A stretch of 64,000 nt of DNA. It comes from Parasutterella secunda. Its GTDB lineage: Bacteria; Pseudomonadota; Gammaproteobacteria; Burkholderiales; Burkholderiaceae_F. The notes under the pieces were generated by a model. The model did no database searches and was not told the origin of the DNA. It saw only the letters and a list, made by a program, of their open reading frames with translations. Position 1 is the stretch's first letter. Each line of letters opens with the position of its first letter. The translations under genes were made by a program, and so were the position numbers. Shown one piece after another: positions 16,221-24,042 of this stretch. Where the stretch lies: contig NZ_JAMBLT010000004.1 in NCBI RefSeq assembly GCF_023336895.1, forward strand, positions 41,243-105,242, given 5' to 3'.

Positions 16221-16451
16221 TTAACCGATCGGGTCGATATCAAGGATTTCAGCCTCGTCTTTGCGAACGGTGATGAGGCAGCCGCGAATGCGGATTTCAA
16301 TAGGGTCGCCGAGTGGAGCAACGCGGACGACTTCAAGAGCGCTTCCCGGTGTAACACCTAGCATCAGTAAGCGTCTGCGGTATTCAGGGGTCGAAGTGGT
16401 CATGGATTTCACACGACCCTTAGCTCCGATCGCCATGTCTTTCAATTGCAT
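16221..16451 (-). CDS. feoA: FeoA, ferrous iron transport accessory protein
   Basis: A 76-residue SH3-like protein that works with FeoB at the cytoplasmic face. Family landmarks are YRRRLLMLGVTPGSALEVVRVAPLGDPIEIRIRGCLITVRKDEAEILDI. ATG 16451 starts MQLKDMAIGAKG and has an AAAAGGA ribosome site. The longer upstream reading of 23 residues overlaps the previous gene and is not FeoA-like. It lies 17 bases before the feoB start. Confidence 0.92.
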   Translation of the reverse strand: MQLKDMAIGAKGRVKSMTTSTPEYRRRLLMLGVTPGSALEVVRVAPLGDPIEIRIRGCLITVRKDEAEILDIDPIG

Positions 16452-16464
16452 ATTCCGATTCCTT

Positions 16465-16710
16465 TTAATAGACAAAGATCTTTTGGGCCGTTTCGTAGTT
16501 GACACCAATTCTGGCGTCACCGATTGCCAAGAGAAGGGGTTCGTTTAGTGCGCGTTGTAAAACACGTATGGTTCCGCCCTGATGCAGTCCCAATTGCGAC
16601 AGTTTTTCCTGTTCGGAAACATCAAGCTTCATTCGAACAACTGTCACATTGGTCATCAGGTCCGATTCGGTTAGAGGATGAATTCGAGACATAGTTTTTT
16701 TCATGATCAT
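16465..16710 (-). CDS. Second FeoA-domain protein
   Basis: An 81-residue protein with the FeoA/SH3-like core KLSQLGLHQGGTIRVLQRALNEPLLLAIGDARIGVNYETAQKIFV. It is only distantly like the FeoA next to it, and the two probably have distinct roles, for example one bound to FeoB and one regulatory (inference). It is the first gene of the feo operon. Three starts are possible (16710, 16704, 16692); none has a strong ribosome site, so the longest is given. Confidence 0.82.
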   Translation of the reverse strand: MIMKKTMSRIHPLTESDLMTNVTVVRMKLDVSEQEKLSQLGLHQGGTIRVLQRALNEPLLLAIGDARIGVNYETAQKIFVY

Positions 16711-16749
16711 GCACCTGCGTCCGGGATTGGACGCCAGATCTAAGTCGCA

Positions 16750-16778
16750 ATCGTAATAGGAATTAATCTCAATATCAA
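16750..16778 (-). promoter_or_regulatory. feo promoter with Fur-like box
   Basis: On the minus strand TTGATA (16778-16773) and TACGAT (16755-16750) are 17 bases apart. Between them ATTGAGATTAATTCCTATT (16773-16755) resembles the Fur consensus built of inverted GATAAT units. Iron-loaded Fur there would block the operon. Confidence 0.6.
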
Positions 16779-16779
16779 G

Positions 16780-17010
16780 AGTGAATTAGGTTATTTTATC
16801 TATGAATTAACTGAAGTTTTTTCTTTAGAAATTTGTATAAATCTATGTAAAACAAATAGATAAATTAAATAGAAATAATTATTAATAGTGTTTTAATGAA
16901 ATTAATTATTGTCCTATCTGACGATTTTTAAAAATTAAAAATATAGTAAGAAAGTGATAACTATATTGATAAATAAAGAAATCATTCTTGGATGTAAGCA
17001 GAAATAGTTA
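16780..17010. other. AT-rich intergenic stretch between feo and the porin gene
   Basis: This stretch is very A+T-rich and has no supportable gene. It contains further GATAAT/ATTATC-like runs (for example AATAATTATTAAT near 16873) that could be extra Fur contacts or just base composition. The low-GC tract stands out from the flanking genes. Confidence 0.5.
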
Positions 17011-17063
17011 TTGAATTGAATCTTAAATAAGAATAAAATTGCGAAATAAGAATTATTCTCATT
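17011..17063 (+). promoter_or_regulatory. Porin promoter with Fur-like box
   Basis: TTGAAT (17011-17016) and TAAAAT (17034-17039) are spaced by 17 bases. AATAAGAATTATTCTCATT (17045-17063) follows and would lie over the transcription start. Its reverse complement AATGAGAATAATTCTTATT is a good Fur-type inverted repeat. The ribosome site AAAGGA is at 17064-17069. Confidence 0.65.
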
Positions 17064-17075
17064 AAAGGAAATAAT

Positions 17076-18266
17076 ATGAGCTCATTTAAAAAATCTTCTT
17101 TTGTTATGGCTTTGATGGTGGCAGTGGGTTCAGCCCAAGCGGCTTCTGTTGAAGTATATGGTACGGTTGATACCGGTCTGCTCTATACGCATGAGTCAAG
17201 CGATTCAAAAGTTAATAATGAAAAAAACCACGAAAGTGCGGACAACTGGGGTGTGGCCAGTGGAACGAATACGGCCAGTGTGATCGGGATCCGTGGTATG
17301 GAAAATATCTCCGATGATCTTTCTGTCGGTTTTGTGTTGGAAAACAGTTTCAATTCCGATGACGGCTCTTTTGCTGAAGAAAATACGCTTTTTGACAAAG
17401 AGGCTCAGTTATTTGTTACTTCGTCTTTTGGAACGGTGAGCCTTGGGCGTATGGGAGCGCTGACAGCCGGTGAAGGAACCTATGACATCTTTATGGTCAA
17501 CGGGGATGCCATGGACGGTGGCTATGCTGACTACATAGGTGCTGGTTACTGGATGGATCGCGGTATTTATGACAACATGATCTCTTTCCAATCACCTGAG
17601 TTCGCCGGTATTACTGCCTTCGCCCAATATTCTTTCGGTACCTCGGGCGACGATATGGTGCCATCACGTGATAAAGAACGTTATGCGGCTTTGGGAGCCA
17701 CGTTTAGCACCGGAAATTTTTCGGCGGTGGCTGTCGTGGATACCGTGATGAAAAACCGTCAGACAGTTACCGGTTACGACAAGGCGATTGATGATGCGAT
17801 GGCTTTCAGCATTGGTGCCAATTATGACATGGGCTTCATGAAGCCTTTCATCGGTTTCCAATACGGCCAGCATGAACAAATGATCGGTGGCGTTCCCGTG
17901 GTTGAAACGGACGAAACAGAAAGCTATGTGGGTGATCTTGACGGTTATGCCGTGGCTGTGGGTTCCGCCTTCCCTATTTGGGGCGGTGAATTGCAGGTTT
18001 CTGTTTACTACGCCGATGGAGACGGGAAAGCTTACAGCTACTACCAAGACGAGACGACTCAATCGTCTGAAGTTTCCAAGATGAATGTGAAGCGGTATGG
18101 TGTTGCACTATTCCACAATTATGAATTGAGCAAACGCACGAGTCTGTATGCTGGCATCGGTTACGACTATCAGGAGTACGACGGAAGCGATGTGAATTCA
18201 AGCGAAAAAGAACATTTTGAGCAAGACAGCGTTCAAGTAGGTGTCGGTCTCGTTCATAACTTCTAA
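17076..18266 (+). CDS. Gram-negative general porin (beta-proteobacterial type)
   Basis: An outer-membrane protein of 396 residues. The signal peptide ends at GSAQA (about residue 22-23) and the mature start ASVEVYGTVDTGLLYTHE is the standard first strand of Burkholderiales porins. Other porin marks are ASVIGIRGMENISDDLSVGFVLEN and TSSFGTVSLGRMGALT before the constriction loop 3. The C-terminal Phe (VGVGLVHNF) is the assembly signal. Such porins form trimeric channels for small solutes. The Fur-like box over its promoter suggests iron-repressed expression, which hints at a role in iron or iron-chelate entry rather than general permeability; that is inference. Confidence 0.93.
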   Translation: MSSFKKSSFVMALMVAVGSAQAASVEVYGTVDTGLLYTHESSDSKVNNEKNHESADNWGVASGTNTASVIGIRGMENISDDLSVGFVLENSFNSDDGSFAEENTLFDKEAQLFVTSSFGTVSLGRMGALTAGEGTYDIFMVNGDAMDGGYADYIGAGYWMDRGIYDNMISFQSPEFAGITAFAQYSFGTSGDDMVPSRDKERYAALGATFSTGNFSAVAVVDTVMKNRQTVTGYDKAIDDAMAFSIGANYDMGFMKPFIGFQYGQHEQMIGGVPVVETDETESYVGDLDGYAVAVGSAFPIWGGELQVSVYYADGDGKAYSYYQDETTQSSEVSKMNVKRYGVALFHNYELSKRTSLYAGIGYDYQEYDGSDVNSSEKEHFEQDSVQVGVGLVHNF

Positions 18267-18295
18267 TTCGGTCACCTCGAACGAGGCTAAAAATA

Positions 18296-18333
18296 AAAAT
18301 GCCACTCGAAATCAAAAATCCGAGTGGCATTTT
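18296..18333. terminator. Bidirectional terminator between porin and mscS genes
   Basis: AAAATGCCACTCG (18296-18308) and CGAGTGGCATTTT (18321-18333) form a perfect stem with A/T tracts on both sides. It serves the convergent porin (plus) and MscS-family (minus) genes. Confidence 0.88.
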
Positions 18334-18336
18334 CCG

Positions 18337-19683
18337 TTAATGAGCTGAATCATTGGCGGCTTTAATTTTCAATTCGCCCCTCAAAGTCACATCACGAATT
18401 GTGTAGGGGATTGAAATATTTTCCTGATTAAAGCGTTCAAGGATTTCCTTCATAATCGTTGAACGTAAAACAGAGGTGCCGTTTTCTGGATCTTTTACCC
18501 AGAAACTTAATTTCAGATTGATTCCGTCATTGCCGAAACCGGAAACCACAGCCCAGGGTTGGGGCGTTTCCAAAATTCGAGCTTGTTTTTTGGCGATATC
18601 AACCAAAATTGCCAATGCGCGATTAACGTCACAGTCGTAACCGATACTTGTTTCAACGGTCGCAACAGAGGCTCTGTCTGTGAACGTGAAATTTTTCACG
18701 TTTTGAGTGACAAAGGTTTCATTCGGAATAATCATCTCTTCTCCTGAAAAATTTCTCAGGACTGAGTAACGAGTTTTAATTTGAGTGATTTTCCCATTAA
18801 AACCACCGACTTCCACCGTATCGCCAATTTTGACCGAATGGTCGAAAAGAATAATGAAGCCAGAAATGTAGTTGGAGGCGATTTTTTGCAACCCAAAGCC
18901 CAGACCAACGCCGATTGCACCACCGAATACACTCAAAATGGTTAAATCCAAGCCTACGGAAGATAGCGATATCAAAATGGCGATGGCTATGAAAGCGATG
19001 TGGATGAGGCGTGATAAGACAATTTTGAGATTGTTGTCGATATCTTTTGCTGAATAAAGGGCGCTATCGCATAGGCCTGAGAGCCACTGGGCAATCAAAA
19101 CGGACACAATGACAGTGATAATGCCCACAACAAGAGCCCAAAGGGTCAGAGAATCAGGGCCGACGGGCAGATTGATTTCTCGCATGGCTTGGATAAATTT
19201 CGGCAATACACCGACAATTTCCAAGACCGCCAGAATCCAAAAGAGGATATAAAGCGGTTTTTTAATTTGCAGCAAAACGCTATCGGGCGCAATAAAAGCG
19301 CCGAATACCTGAATTAAAAATACCAACAGTGCCCAGGCGTAAAAGATTTGGTAACCGACATGAATGAGATTGAAGTTATTATCTGTTAACAATCCCATAT
19401 CAGAGATTGTGCTGGCACCAAGAGAGAGAAATAGCGCTGCAAAAATAGAGAAGAAAAGTTTTCGTGTCAGTTCTAAAGAAAATCGGCAAAGTTTGTGACT
19501 GATCGTTTCTTTGGAGAAGTTTTCTTCCCAAGTAGCCACTTTTTGACTGCAAACTCGTGCGACAAAATAAGACAACAAGACTGCAACGACAATAGCCAAC
19601 ACTTGATACCAAAAAGCGCTTTGGGTTAATTCTCGGGCTAAAAAGTCAATGATGCCGCCCACAAAGATCATCATGTGTTGCAT
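18337..19683 (-). CDS. MscS-family mechanosensitive channel
   Basis: An inner-membrane channel of 448 residues. A hydrophobic N-terminal half with about five to six membrane segments precedes the pore helix (GGAIGVGLGFGLQKIASNYISGFIILFD, a Gly/Ala-rich TM3) and the beta domain (GDTVEVGGFNGKITQIKTRYSVLRNFSGEEMIIPNE). The C-terminal vestibule domain follows. Longer than E. coli MscS (286), it is of the extended MscS-like group. It opens under membrane tension to release solutes on osmotic downshift. Start 19683 is chosen because GAGGT lies just upstream; an in-frame ATG at 19722 is also possible. Confidence 0.9.
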   Translation of the reverse strand: MQHMMIFVGGIIDFLARELTQSAFWYQVLAIVVAVLLSYFVARVCSQKVATWEENFSKETISHKLCRFSLELTRKLFFSIFAALFLSLGASTISDMGLLTDNNFNLIHVGYQIFYAWALLVFLIQVFGAFIAPDSVLLQIKKPLYILFWILAVLEIVGVLPKFIQAMREINLPVGPDSLTLWALVVGIITVIVSVLIAQWLSGLCDSALYSAKDIDNNLKIVLSRLIHIAFIAIAILISLSSVGLDLTILSVFGGAIGVGLGFGLQKIASNYISGFIILFDHSVKIGDTVEVGGFNGKITQIKTRYSVLRNFSGEEMIIPNETFVTQNVKNFTFTDRASVATVETSIGYDCDVNRALAILVDIAKKQARILETPQPWAVVSGFGNDGINLKLSFWVKDPENGTSVLRSTIMKEILERFNQENISIPYTIRDVTLRGELKIKAANDSAH

Positions 19684-19893
19684 TGATACCTCTTGCATTT
19701 CTTTTATTCTCAAAATAGTCACTATGAGCCTAGTCTAGCGAAGCTTTTAATTAATTCAAGGAAAATGTGAACCGTTTGGTGACAGAGTGTAGCTGTAGTC
19801 AAAAGGCTATTTTTGGGGGTTATTTTTTTGTTTTGGCCCCTGTATCATAAGGGAGGAATTTTTAGCGCTTATGCTTTAAACAAAGGATTGGTT

Positions 19894-22008
19894 ATGCAAA
19901 ATCTTGACAAAATCATGAAACCTCGCGCTATTGCGGTCATTGGCGCATCGACCAAGGCACACACGATTGGTTCGGACATTATGAAAAGGCTGCAGGAGTA
20001 CGGCTTTAAAGGCAAGATCTATCCCGTCAATCCAAAGGGTGGGGTCATCGAAGGTTTGCAAGCTTATCCAACCGTATTGGATGTGCCGGGAGAAGTGGAC
20101 TTGGCCATCGTGGTGGTTAACGCCAAATTTGTCCTCTCCACTATCGACCAGTGCCACGAAAAAGGAGTGGGCGGCTTATGTGTGATTAGTGCCGGTTTTA
20201 AGGAAACAGGAAAAGACGGGGCGGAACTGGAAAATGCGTTGTTAGAGAAAGTTCGCGCTTATGGTATGCGCTGTGTCGGCCCGAATTGCTTAGGCGTGGT
20301 TAATACCCATCCGGATATTCGGATGGATGGTTGTTTTGCTGAAAGTTTGCCTGAGCGTGGTGGCATTGGTTTTGTGTCCCAATCCGGTGCGTTGGGCGGA
20401 GGTATTTTAAATATCCTCAAAGATTTGAATTTAGGTTTTGCCCAATTTATTTCCATTGGCAATCAGGCTGATGTCAACGCTGAAACCGCTATTGAATATT
20501 GGGAAAATGAAGACGATGTGAAGCAGATTTTGCTTTATATGGAATCCATTCAAAATCCTGCCAATTTCAGAACACTGGCAAGCCGCGTATCCAAGAAAAA
20601 ACCGATTTTGGCGTTAAAAGCTGGTCGCAGTGCGGCTGGCGCCAGTGCCGCTTCTTCTCACACCGGTTCTTTGGCCGGAGCCGATAAGGCGGCTCACGCA
20701 CTTTTAACGCAGTCTGGGGTGATCCGTGAATACTCATTGGAAAATCTCTTTGCAACGGCCAAGGTATTTGCCAATTGCCCGATTCCCAAAGGAGACCGCG
20801 TGGCCATTATTACCAATTCCGGCGGTCCCGGCATTATGGCAACAGATGCTGTTTGCGAATACGGTATGAAGATGGCGCCATTGTCGGAAGAAACGAAGGC
20901 TAAGTTGCGCGCATTCCTGCCGGCTGCCGCTTCGGTTAAAAACCCTGTCGACATGATTGCTTCGGCACCGATTGAACACTACAAGCAAACGCTTGAGACC
21001 GTTTTGGCTGATGACAATGTTGACATGGTCATCGTCATCTATTTGCCGTTCTTGGGCTTAAAGGATATTGATGTGGCTCGAGCGGTCATGGAAATTAAGG
21101 CTCAGCATCCTGAAAAGCCGATTGTCGGGGTCTTCATGACAAAGAGTGAGTTCTTCTCGCAATTGTCTGACATGCAGGTAAATGTTCCGTTCTTTATGTA
21201 TGCCGAGCAGGCAGCCGACGGTTTAAATCGACTCAATCAACAGCGTATTTGGGTTCAAAAGCCCTTGGGAACATGTCCTGAATTTACCGTGAATCGTGAA
21301 CGCGCCCGCGAAATCATTATGCAAAGCGCCTCTCAGGGGCGTGAGCAATTAACGACTCGTGAAAGTATCGATGTGTTGGATGCGTACGGTATCCGTGTTT
21401 GTCGTTCAGGTTTTGCGGTCAATGAAGAGGAAGCCGTCGCCATCGCTGGCAAAGTGGGCTACCCCGTTGTGATGAAGATGACCTCCAAGACGACCTCTCA
21501 CAAGACGGATGTGGGCGGTGTTCGCGTCAACATTCAAAACGCTGATCAATTACGAGCTCAATACCGTGATTTGATCGCCAAACTTAAGGAAAAGAACCTG
21601 CTTGAGGGTTTGGAAGGCGTGATTATCCAAGAAATGGTGAAGGGTAGCCGTGAAATGGTTTGCGGTGTTGCGACCGACCCGCAATACGGTCATATGGTTA
21701 TGTTTGGTTTGGGTGGTGTTTTCATCGAAGTGATGAAAGACGTTACATTCCGCATGGCACCGCTTACCGATGTTGATGCCGATGAGATGATCCGTGGTGT
21801 CAAGGCTTATAAGCTGCTTGAAGGCGCACGCGGGACAACGCCGGCTCAAATGGATCAATTGCGGGAATGCCTATTGAGAATTTCTCAATTAGTGAAAGAT
21901 TTCCCGGCTATCACGGAATTAGACATCAATCCTTTGATTATTAGTGAAAAGAACGGGGAAGGTATTGCCGTTGACGGTCGTATCAAGGTCAATTTAGAAA
22001 AACTCTAA
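19894..22008 (+). CDS. ADP-forming acetate/acyl-CoA synthetase (alpha-beta fused)
   Basis: A 704-residue enzyme with the fused layout of nucleoside-diphosphate-forming acyl-CoA synthetases. The N-terminal CoA-binding Rossmann domain (MKPRAIAVIGASTKAHTIGS) is followed by a succinyl-CoA-ligase-like domain (GFVSQSGALGGGILNI) and a domain with the phosphohistidine loop (AASSHTGSLAGADKAA). The last ~220 residues are an ATP-grasp domain (GYPVVMKMTSKTTSHKTDVGGV; GVIIQEMVKGSREMVCGV; ELDINPL). The reaction couples acyl-CoA cleavage to ATP formation or the reverse. There is no acetyltransferase domain, unlike Pat. ATG 19894 has AAAGGA upstream. A monocistronic gene with a strong terminator. Confidence 0.9.
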   Translation: MQNLDKIMKPRAIAVIGASTKAHTIGSDIMKRLQEYGFKGKIYPVNPKGGVIEGLQAYPTVLDVPGEVDLAIVVVNAKFVLSTIDQCHEKGVGGLCVISAGFKETGKDGAELENALLEKVRAYGMRCVGPNCLGVVNTHPDIRMDGCFAESLPERGGIGFVSQSGALGGGILNILKDLNLGFAQFISIGNQADVNAETAIEYWENEDDVKQILLYMESIQNPANFRTLASRVSKKKPILALKAGRSAAGASAASSHTGSLAGADKAAHALLTQSGVIREYSLENLFATAKVFANCPIPKGDRVAIITNSGGPGIMATDAVCEYGMKMAPLSEETKAKLRAFLPAAASVKNPVDMIASAPIEHYKQTLETVLADDNVDMVIVIYLPFLGLKDIDVARAVMEIKAQHPEKPIVGVFMTKSEFFSQLSDMQVNVPFFMYAEQAADGLNRLNQQRIWVQKPLGTCPEFTVNRERAREIIMQSASQGREQLTTRESIDVLDAYGIRVCRSGFAVNEEEAVAIAGKVGYPVVMKMTSKTTSHKTDVGGVRVNIQNADQLRAQYRDLIAKLKEKNLLEGLEGVIIQEMVKGSREMVCGVATDPQYGHMVMFGLGGVFIEVMKDVTFRMAPLTDVDADEMIRGVKAYKLLEGARGTTPAQMDQLRECLLRISQLVKDFPAITELDINPLIISEKNGEGIAVDGRIKVNLEKL

Positions 22009-22022
22009 TCTGAGAGTGTGAG

Positions 22023-22049
22023 AAAGGGGCGCTTCGGCGCCCTTTTTTT
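22023..22049 (+). terminator. Terminator after the acyl-CoA synthetase gene
   Basis: AAAGGGGCGC and GCGCCCTTT pair around TTCG-type loop bases, followed by seven T residues. Confidence 0.92.
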
Positions 22050-22192
22050 GTCGAAAAAACAGATCACAGCTGTCAAAACGTTTTTTAGTGCAAAACAAAA
22101 ATCAGACTAGTTGTTTTTAAGGATCAGAACAACAACATCATGTATGCAATAGCCTTTAGGCAAATTTCTCTGAAAAAAATAATGGAATTTCC

Positions 22193-22221
22193 TTGACTTA
22201 GTATCCATATCCTTTTAAATT
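22193..22221 (+). promoter_or_regulatory. Probable promoter of the division/cell-wall cluster
   Basis: TTGACT (22193-22198) is followed 16-17 bases later by TTAAAT/TAAATT (22215-22221). It lies just upstream of the MraZ-type repeats and about 90 bases before mraZ. The rest of the 22050-22190 gap is A+T-rich with no gene seen. Confidence 0.6.
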
Positions 22222-22234
22222 TCCGTGTAAGAAA

Positions 22235-22259
22235 GTGGGGAAAAGTGGAAGTTTGTGCC
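22235..22259 (+). promoter_or_regulatory. MraZ operator-like repeats
   Basis: GTGGG (22235-22239), GTGGA (22245-22249) and GTGCC (22255-22259) are separated by exact 5-base spacers. MraZ octamers bind TGGGN repeats with 5-base spacers upstream of their own gene; the first unit matches fully and the others partly. This implies MraZ autorepression of the whole cluster. Confidence 0.6.
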
Positions 22260-22311
22260 TTAAAGCGCAAACTGCTTTAGTGTTTTTGCCTAAATTGTCG
22301 TAGGTGGACTG

Positions 22312-22740
22312 ATGTTTCAGGGCACATCTTTACTAGTGCTAGATGCAAAAGGCCGTCTCTCGTTACCAGCGAAGTATCGGGAGAGCCTTCTTGTGCCTTG
22401 CCAAGGGGAAGTGACCCTAACACGTCATCCGGACGGCTGCGTATTGATCTATCCCCGTGGTGTTTGGGTGCAATTAAGTGCAAAGCTTGCCGCTCTTCCC
22501 TATGCGGCTCGCACGTTGCAGCGCATCATGTTAGGTAGCGCTTTTGATGTTAATGCCGACGCTTCGGGGCGACTGTTGGTGCCTAGCGATTTACGAAGTC
22601 TCTGCAGTCTCAATCGTGAAGTAACTTTAGTGGGCTTGGGAAATCATTTCGAATTGTGGGATCAAGCGAAATACATGCAGTTTGAACAAGCGGAATTACA
22701 GAAAGGATTGCCGCCGGAAGTGTTTGATTTAGTGCTTTAG
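22312..22740 (+). CDS. mraZ: Transcriptional regulator MraZ
   Basis: A 142-residue protein with two SpoVT/AbrB-like halves, each marked by a DxxGR core: LDAKGRLSLPAKYRESLL (near residue 10) and NADASGRLLVPSDLRS (near residue 82). MraZ forms a ring-shaped oligomer on the cell-division cluster promoter and represses it. It is the first gene of the cluster, with a candidate operator 50-77 bases upstream. The ATG follows GTAGGTGGACTG, which contains a GGTGG ribosome site. Confidence 0.95.
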   Translation: MFQGTSLLVLDAKGRLSLPAKYRESLLVPCQGEVTLTRHPDGCVLIYPRGVWVQLSAKLAALPYAARTLQRIMLGSAFDVNADASGRLLVPSDLRSLCSLNREVTLVGLGNHFELWDQAKYMQFEQAELQKGLPPEVFDLVL

Positions 22741-22750
22741 GAGAGGGTGA

Positions 22751-23701
22751 ATGGATAAGCGCTTTACTCACCTCTCCGTTATGGCAGAGGTGGCGCCGCC
22801 CTTGGTGGTAACAGATCCAGACGGAACCTACGTTGATGCAACGTTCGGTCGAGGGGGGCATTCGCGTCGCATTCTTTCGCTCCTGTCCTCCAAAGGAAAA
22901 CTCATCGCATTTGACCGTGATCCGCAAGCTATTGAATCTGCTAAAGAAATTATGGATGATCGTTTTACAATCATTCATGCTCCTTTTTCCCGTATGCGTG
23001 AGGAATTAGCTCTAAGGGGAGTCCAATCCGTCCACGGCGTCTTTATGGACATCGGTGTTTCAAGTCCACAAATTGACGACGCTAGCCGCGGTTTTTCATT
23101 CAGAATGGATGGTCCGCTTGATATGCGCATGGATACTAGTTGCGGGGAAACTGCGGCTCAATGGCTTGCTAAAGCCAGCGAAGAAGAGATCGCTCGAGTC
23201 ATCCATACACTCGGAGAGGAGCGATTCGCTAAACGCATCGCTCGCATTATTGTTCAGACAAGAAGTCAGGTACCCATCGAGACGACCCAGCAATTGGCTC
23301 AACTGGTTGCTCAGGTAGTGCCTGCTAACAAAAAGGATCCCACGCAAAATCCGGCCACAAGAACTTTTCAGGCCATACGGATTCACATTAATAGTGAACT
23401 TGATGAGCTCTCCTTGGCGCTTAACGCGGCAATGCAATTAGTCGATGACGAAGGACGCATCGGTGTTATTACTTTCCATTCGCTTGAAGATCGAATCGTA
23501 AAGCGTTTTTTTGATGAAAAAGCGCATCCTGAAAAAGCGTTGGATTCGCGTTTGCCGTTAAGAGCGGATCAATTGCCGCAGCCTGAGTTAAAGGATATCA
23601 AGAGGGTTTTACCCAGTCAGGAAGAATGCGATTCTAATCCTCGTGCAAGAAGCGCAATTTTGCGCTTGGCCACGCGCGTTCGTGCGGGGAGGCTGTCATG
23701 A
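22751..23701 (+). CDS. rsmH: 16S rRNA m4C1402 methyltransferase RsmH
   Basis: A SAM-dependent N4-methyltransferase for C1402 in the ribosomal P site (old name MraW). Length 316. Typical landmarks are THLSVMAEVAPPL, VDATFGRGGHSRRIL (SAM motif I), LIAFDRDPQAIESA, GVFMDIGVSSPQIDDASRGFSF, DGPLDMRMD, the NPATRTFQAIRIHINSELDEL helix and GVITFHSLEDRIVKRFF. AGGAGAGGG precedes the start. The stop overlaps the ftsL start (ATGA), so the two are translationally coupled. Confidence 0.97.
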   Translation: MDKRFTHLSVMAEVAPPLVVTDPDGTYVDATFGRGGHSRRILSLLSSKGKLIAFDRDPQAIESAKEIMDDRFTIIHAPFSRMREELALRGVQSVHGVFMDIGVSSPQIDDASRGFSFRMDGPLDMRMDTSCGETAAQWLAKASEEEIARVIHTLGEERFAKRIARIIVQTRSQVPIETTQQLAQLVAQVVPANKKDPTQNPATRTFQAIRIHINSELDELSLALNAAMQLVDDEGRIGVITFHSLEDRIVKRFFDEKAHPEKALDSRLPLRADQLPQPELKDIKRVLPSQEECDSNPRARSAILRLATRVRAGRLS

Positions 23702-24042
23702 TTCGATTGGAATTAATGCGCCGCATTCGCCAAAACGCCAACATTCTCATTATTGCGTTGCTGACGGTCACGCTCGTTTGGCTTGCATTACTTATTGTCA
23801 ACAATCAGTACAAAGTACGTGCTTTGATCAGTGATATTGAGCAAGAGCAGGAGCTTTCTCGCCGTTTGCTCGATGAACAGCGGGAAATCAATATCGAATT
23901 GGCTAAAGTGACACTTCCGGGCTACATCGCTTCCGGCGCAAACGAGATGGGACTGGAGCCCGCTCGAAATGAAAATACCGTTATTTTGCAGCCTAAACCG
24001 GTGCCGCGTTTTGTGACACGAAAAGAAGGGGATCCGTCATGA
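23698..24042 (+). CDS. ftsL: Cell division protein FtsL
   Basis: A 114-residue bitopic protein: short cytoplasmic N-terminus, one membrane helix (NILIIALLTVTLVWLALLIV), then a periplasmic coiled-coil (IEQEQELSRRLLDEQREINIELAKVT). FtsL forms a complex with FtsB and FtsQ and activates FtsWI. The assignment rests on size, topology and position between rsmH and ftsI. Start and stop overlap both neighbours. Confidence 0.92.
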   Translation: MIRLELMRRIRQNANILIIALLTVTLVWLALLIVNNQYKVRALISDIEQEQELSRRLLDEQREINIELAKVTLPGYIASGANEMGLEPARNENTVILQPKPVPRFVTRKEGDPS

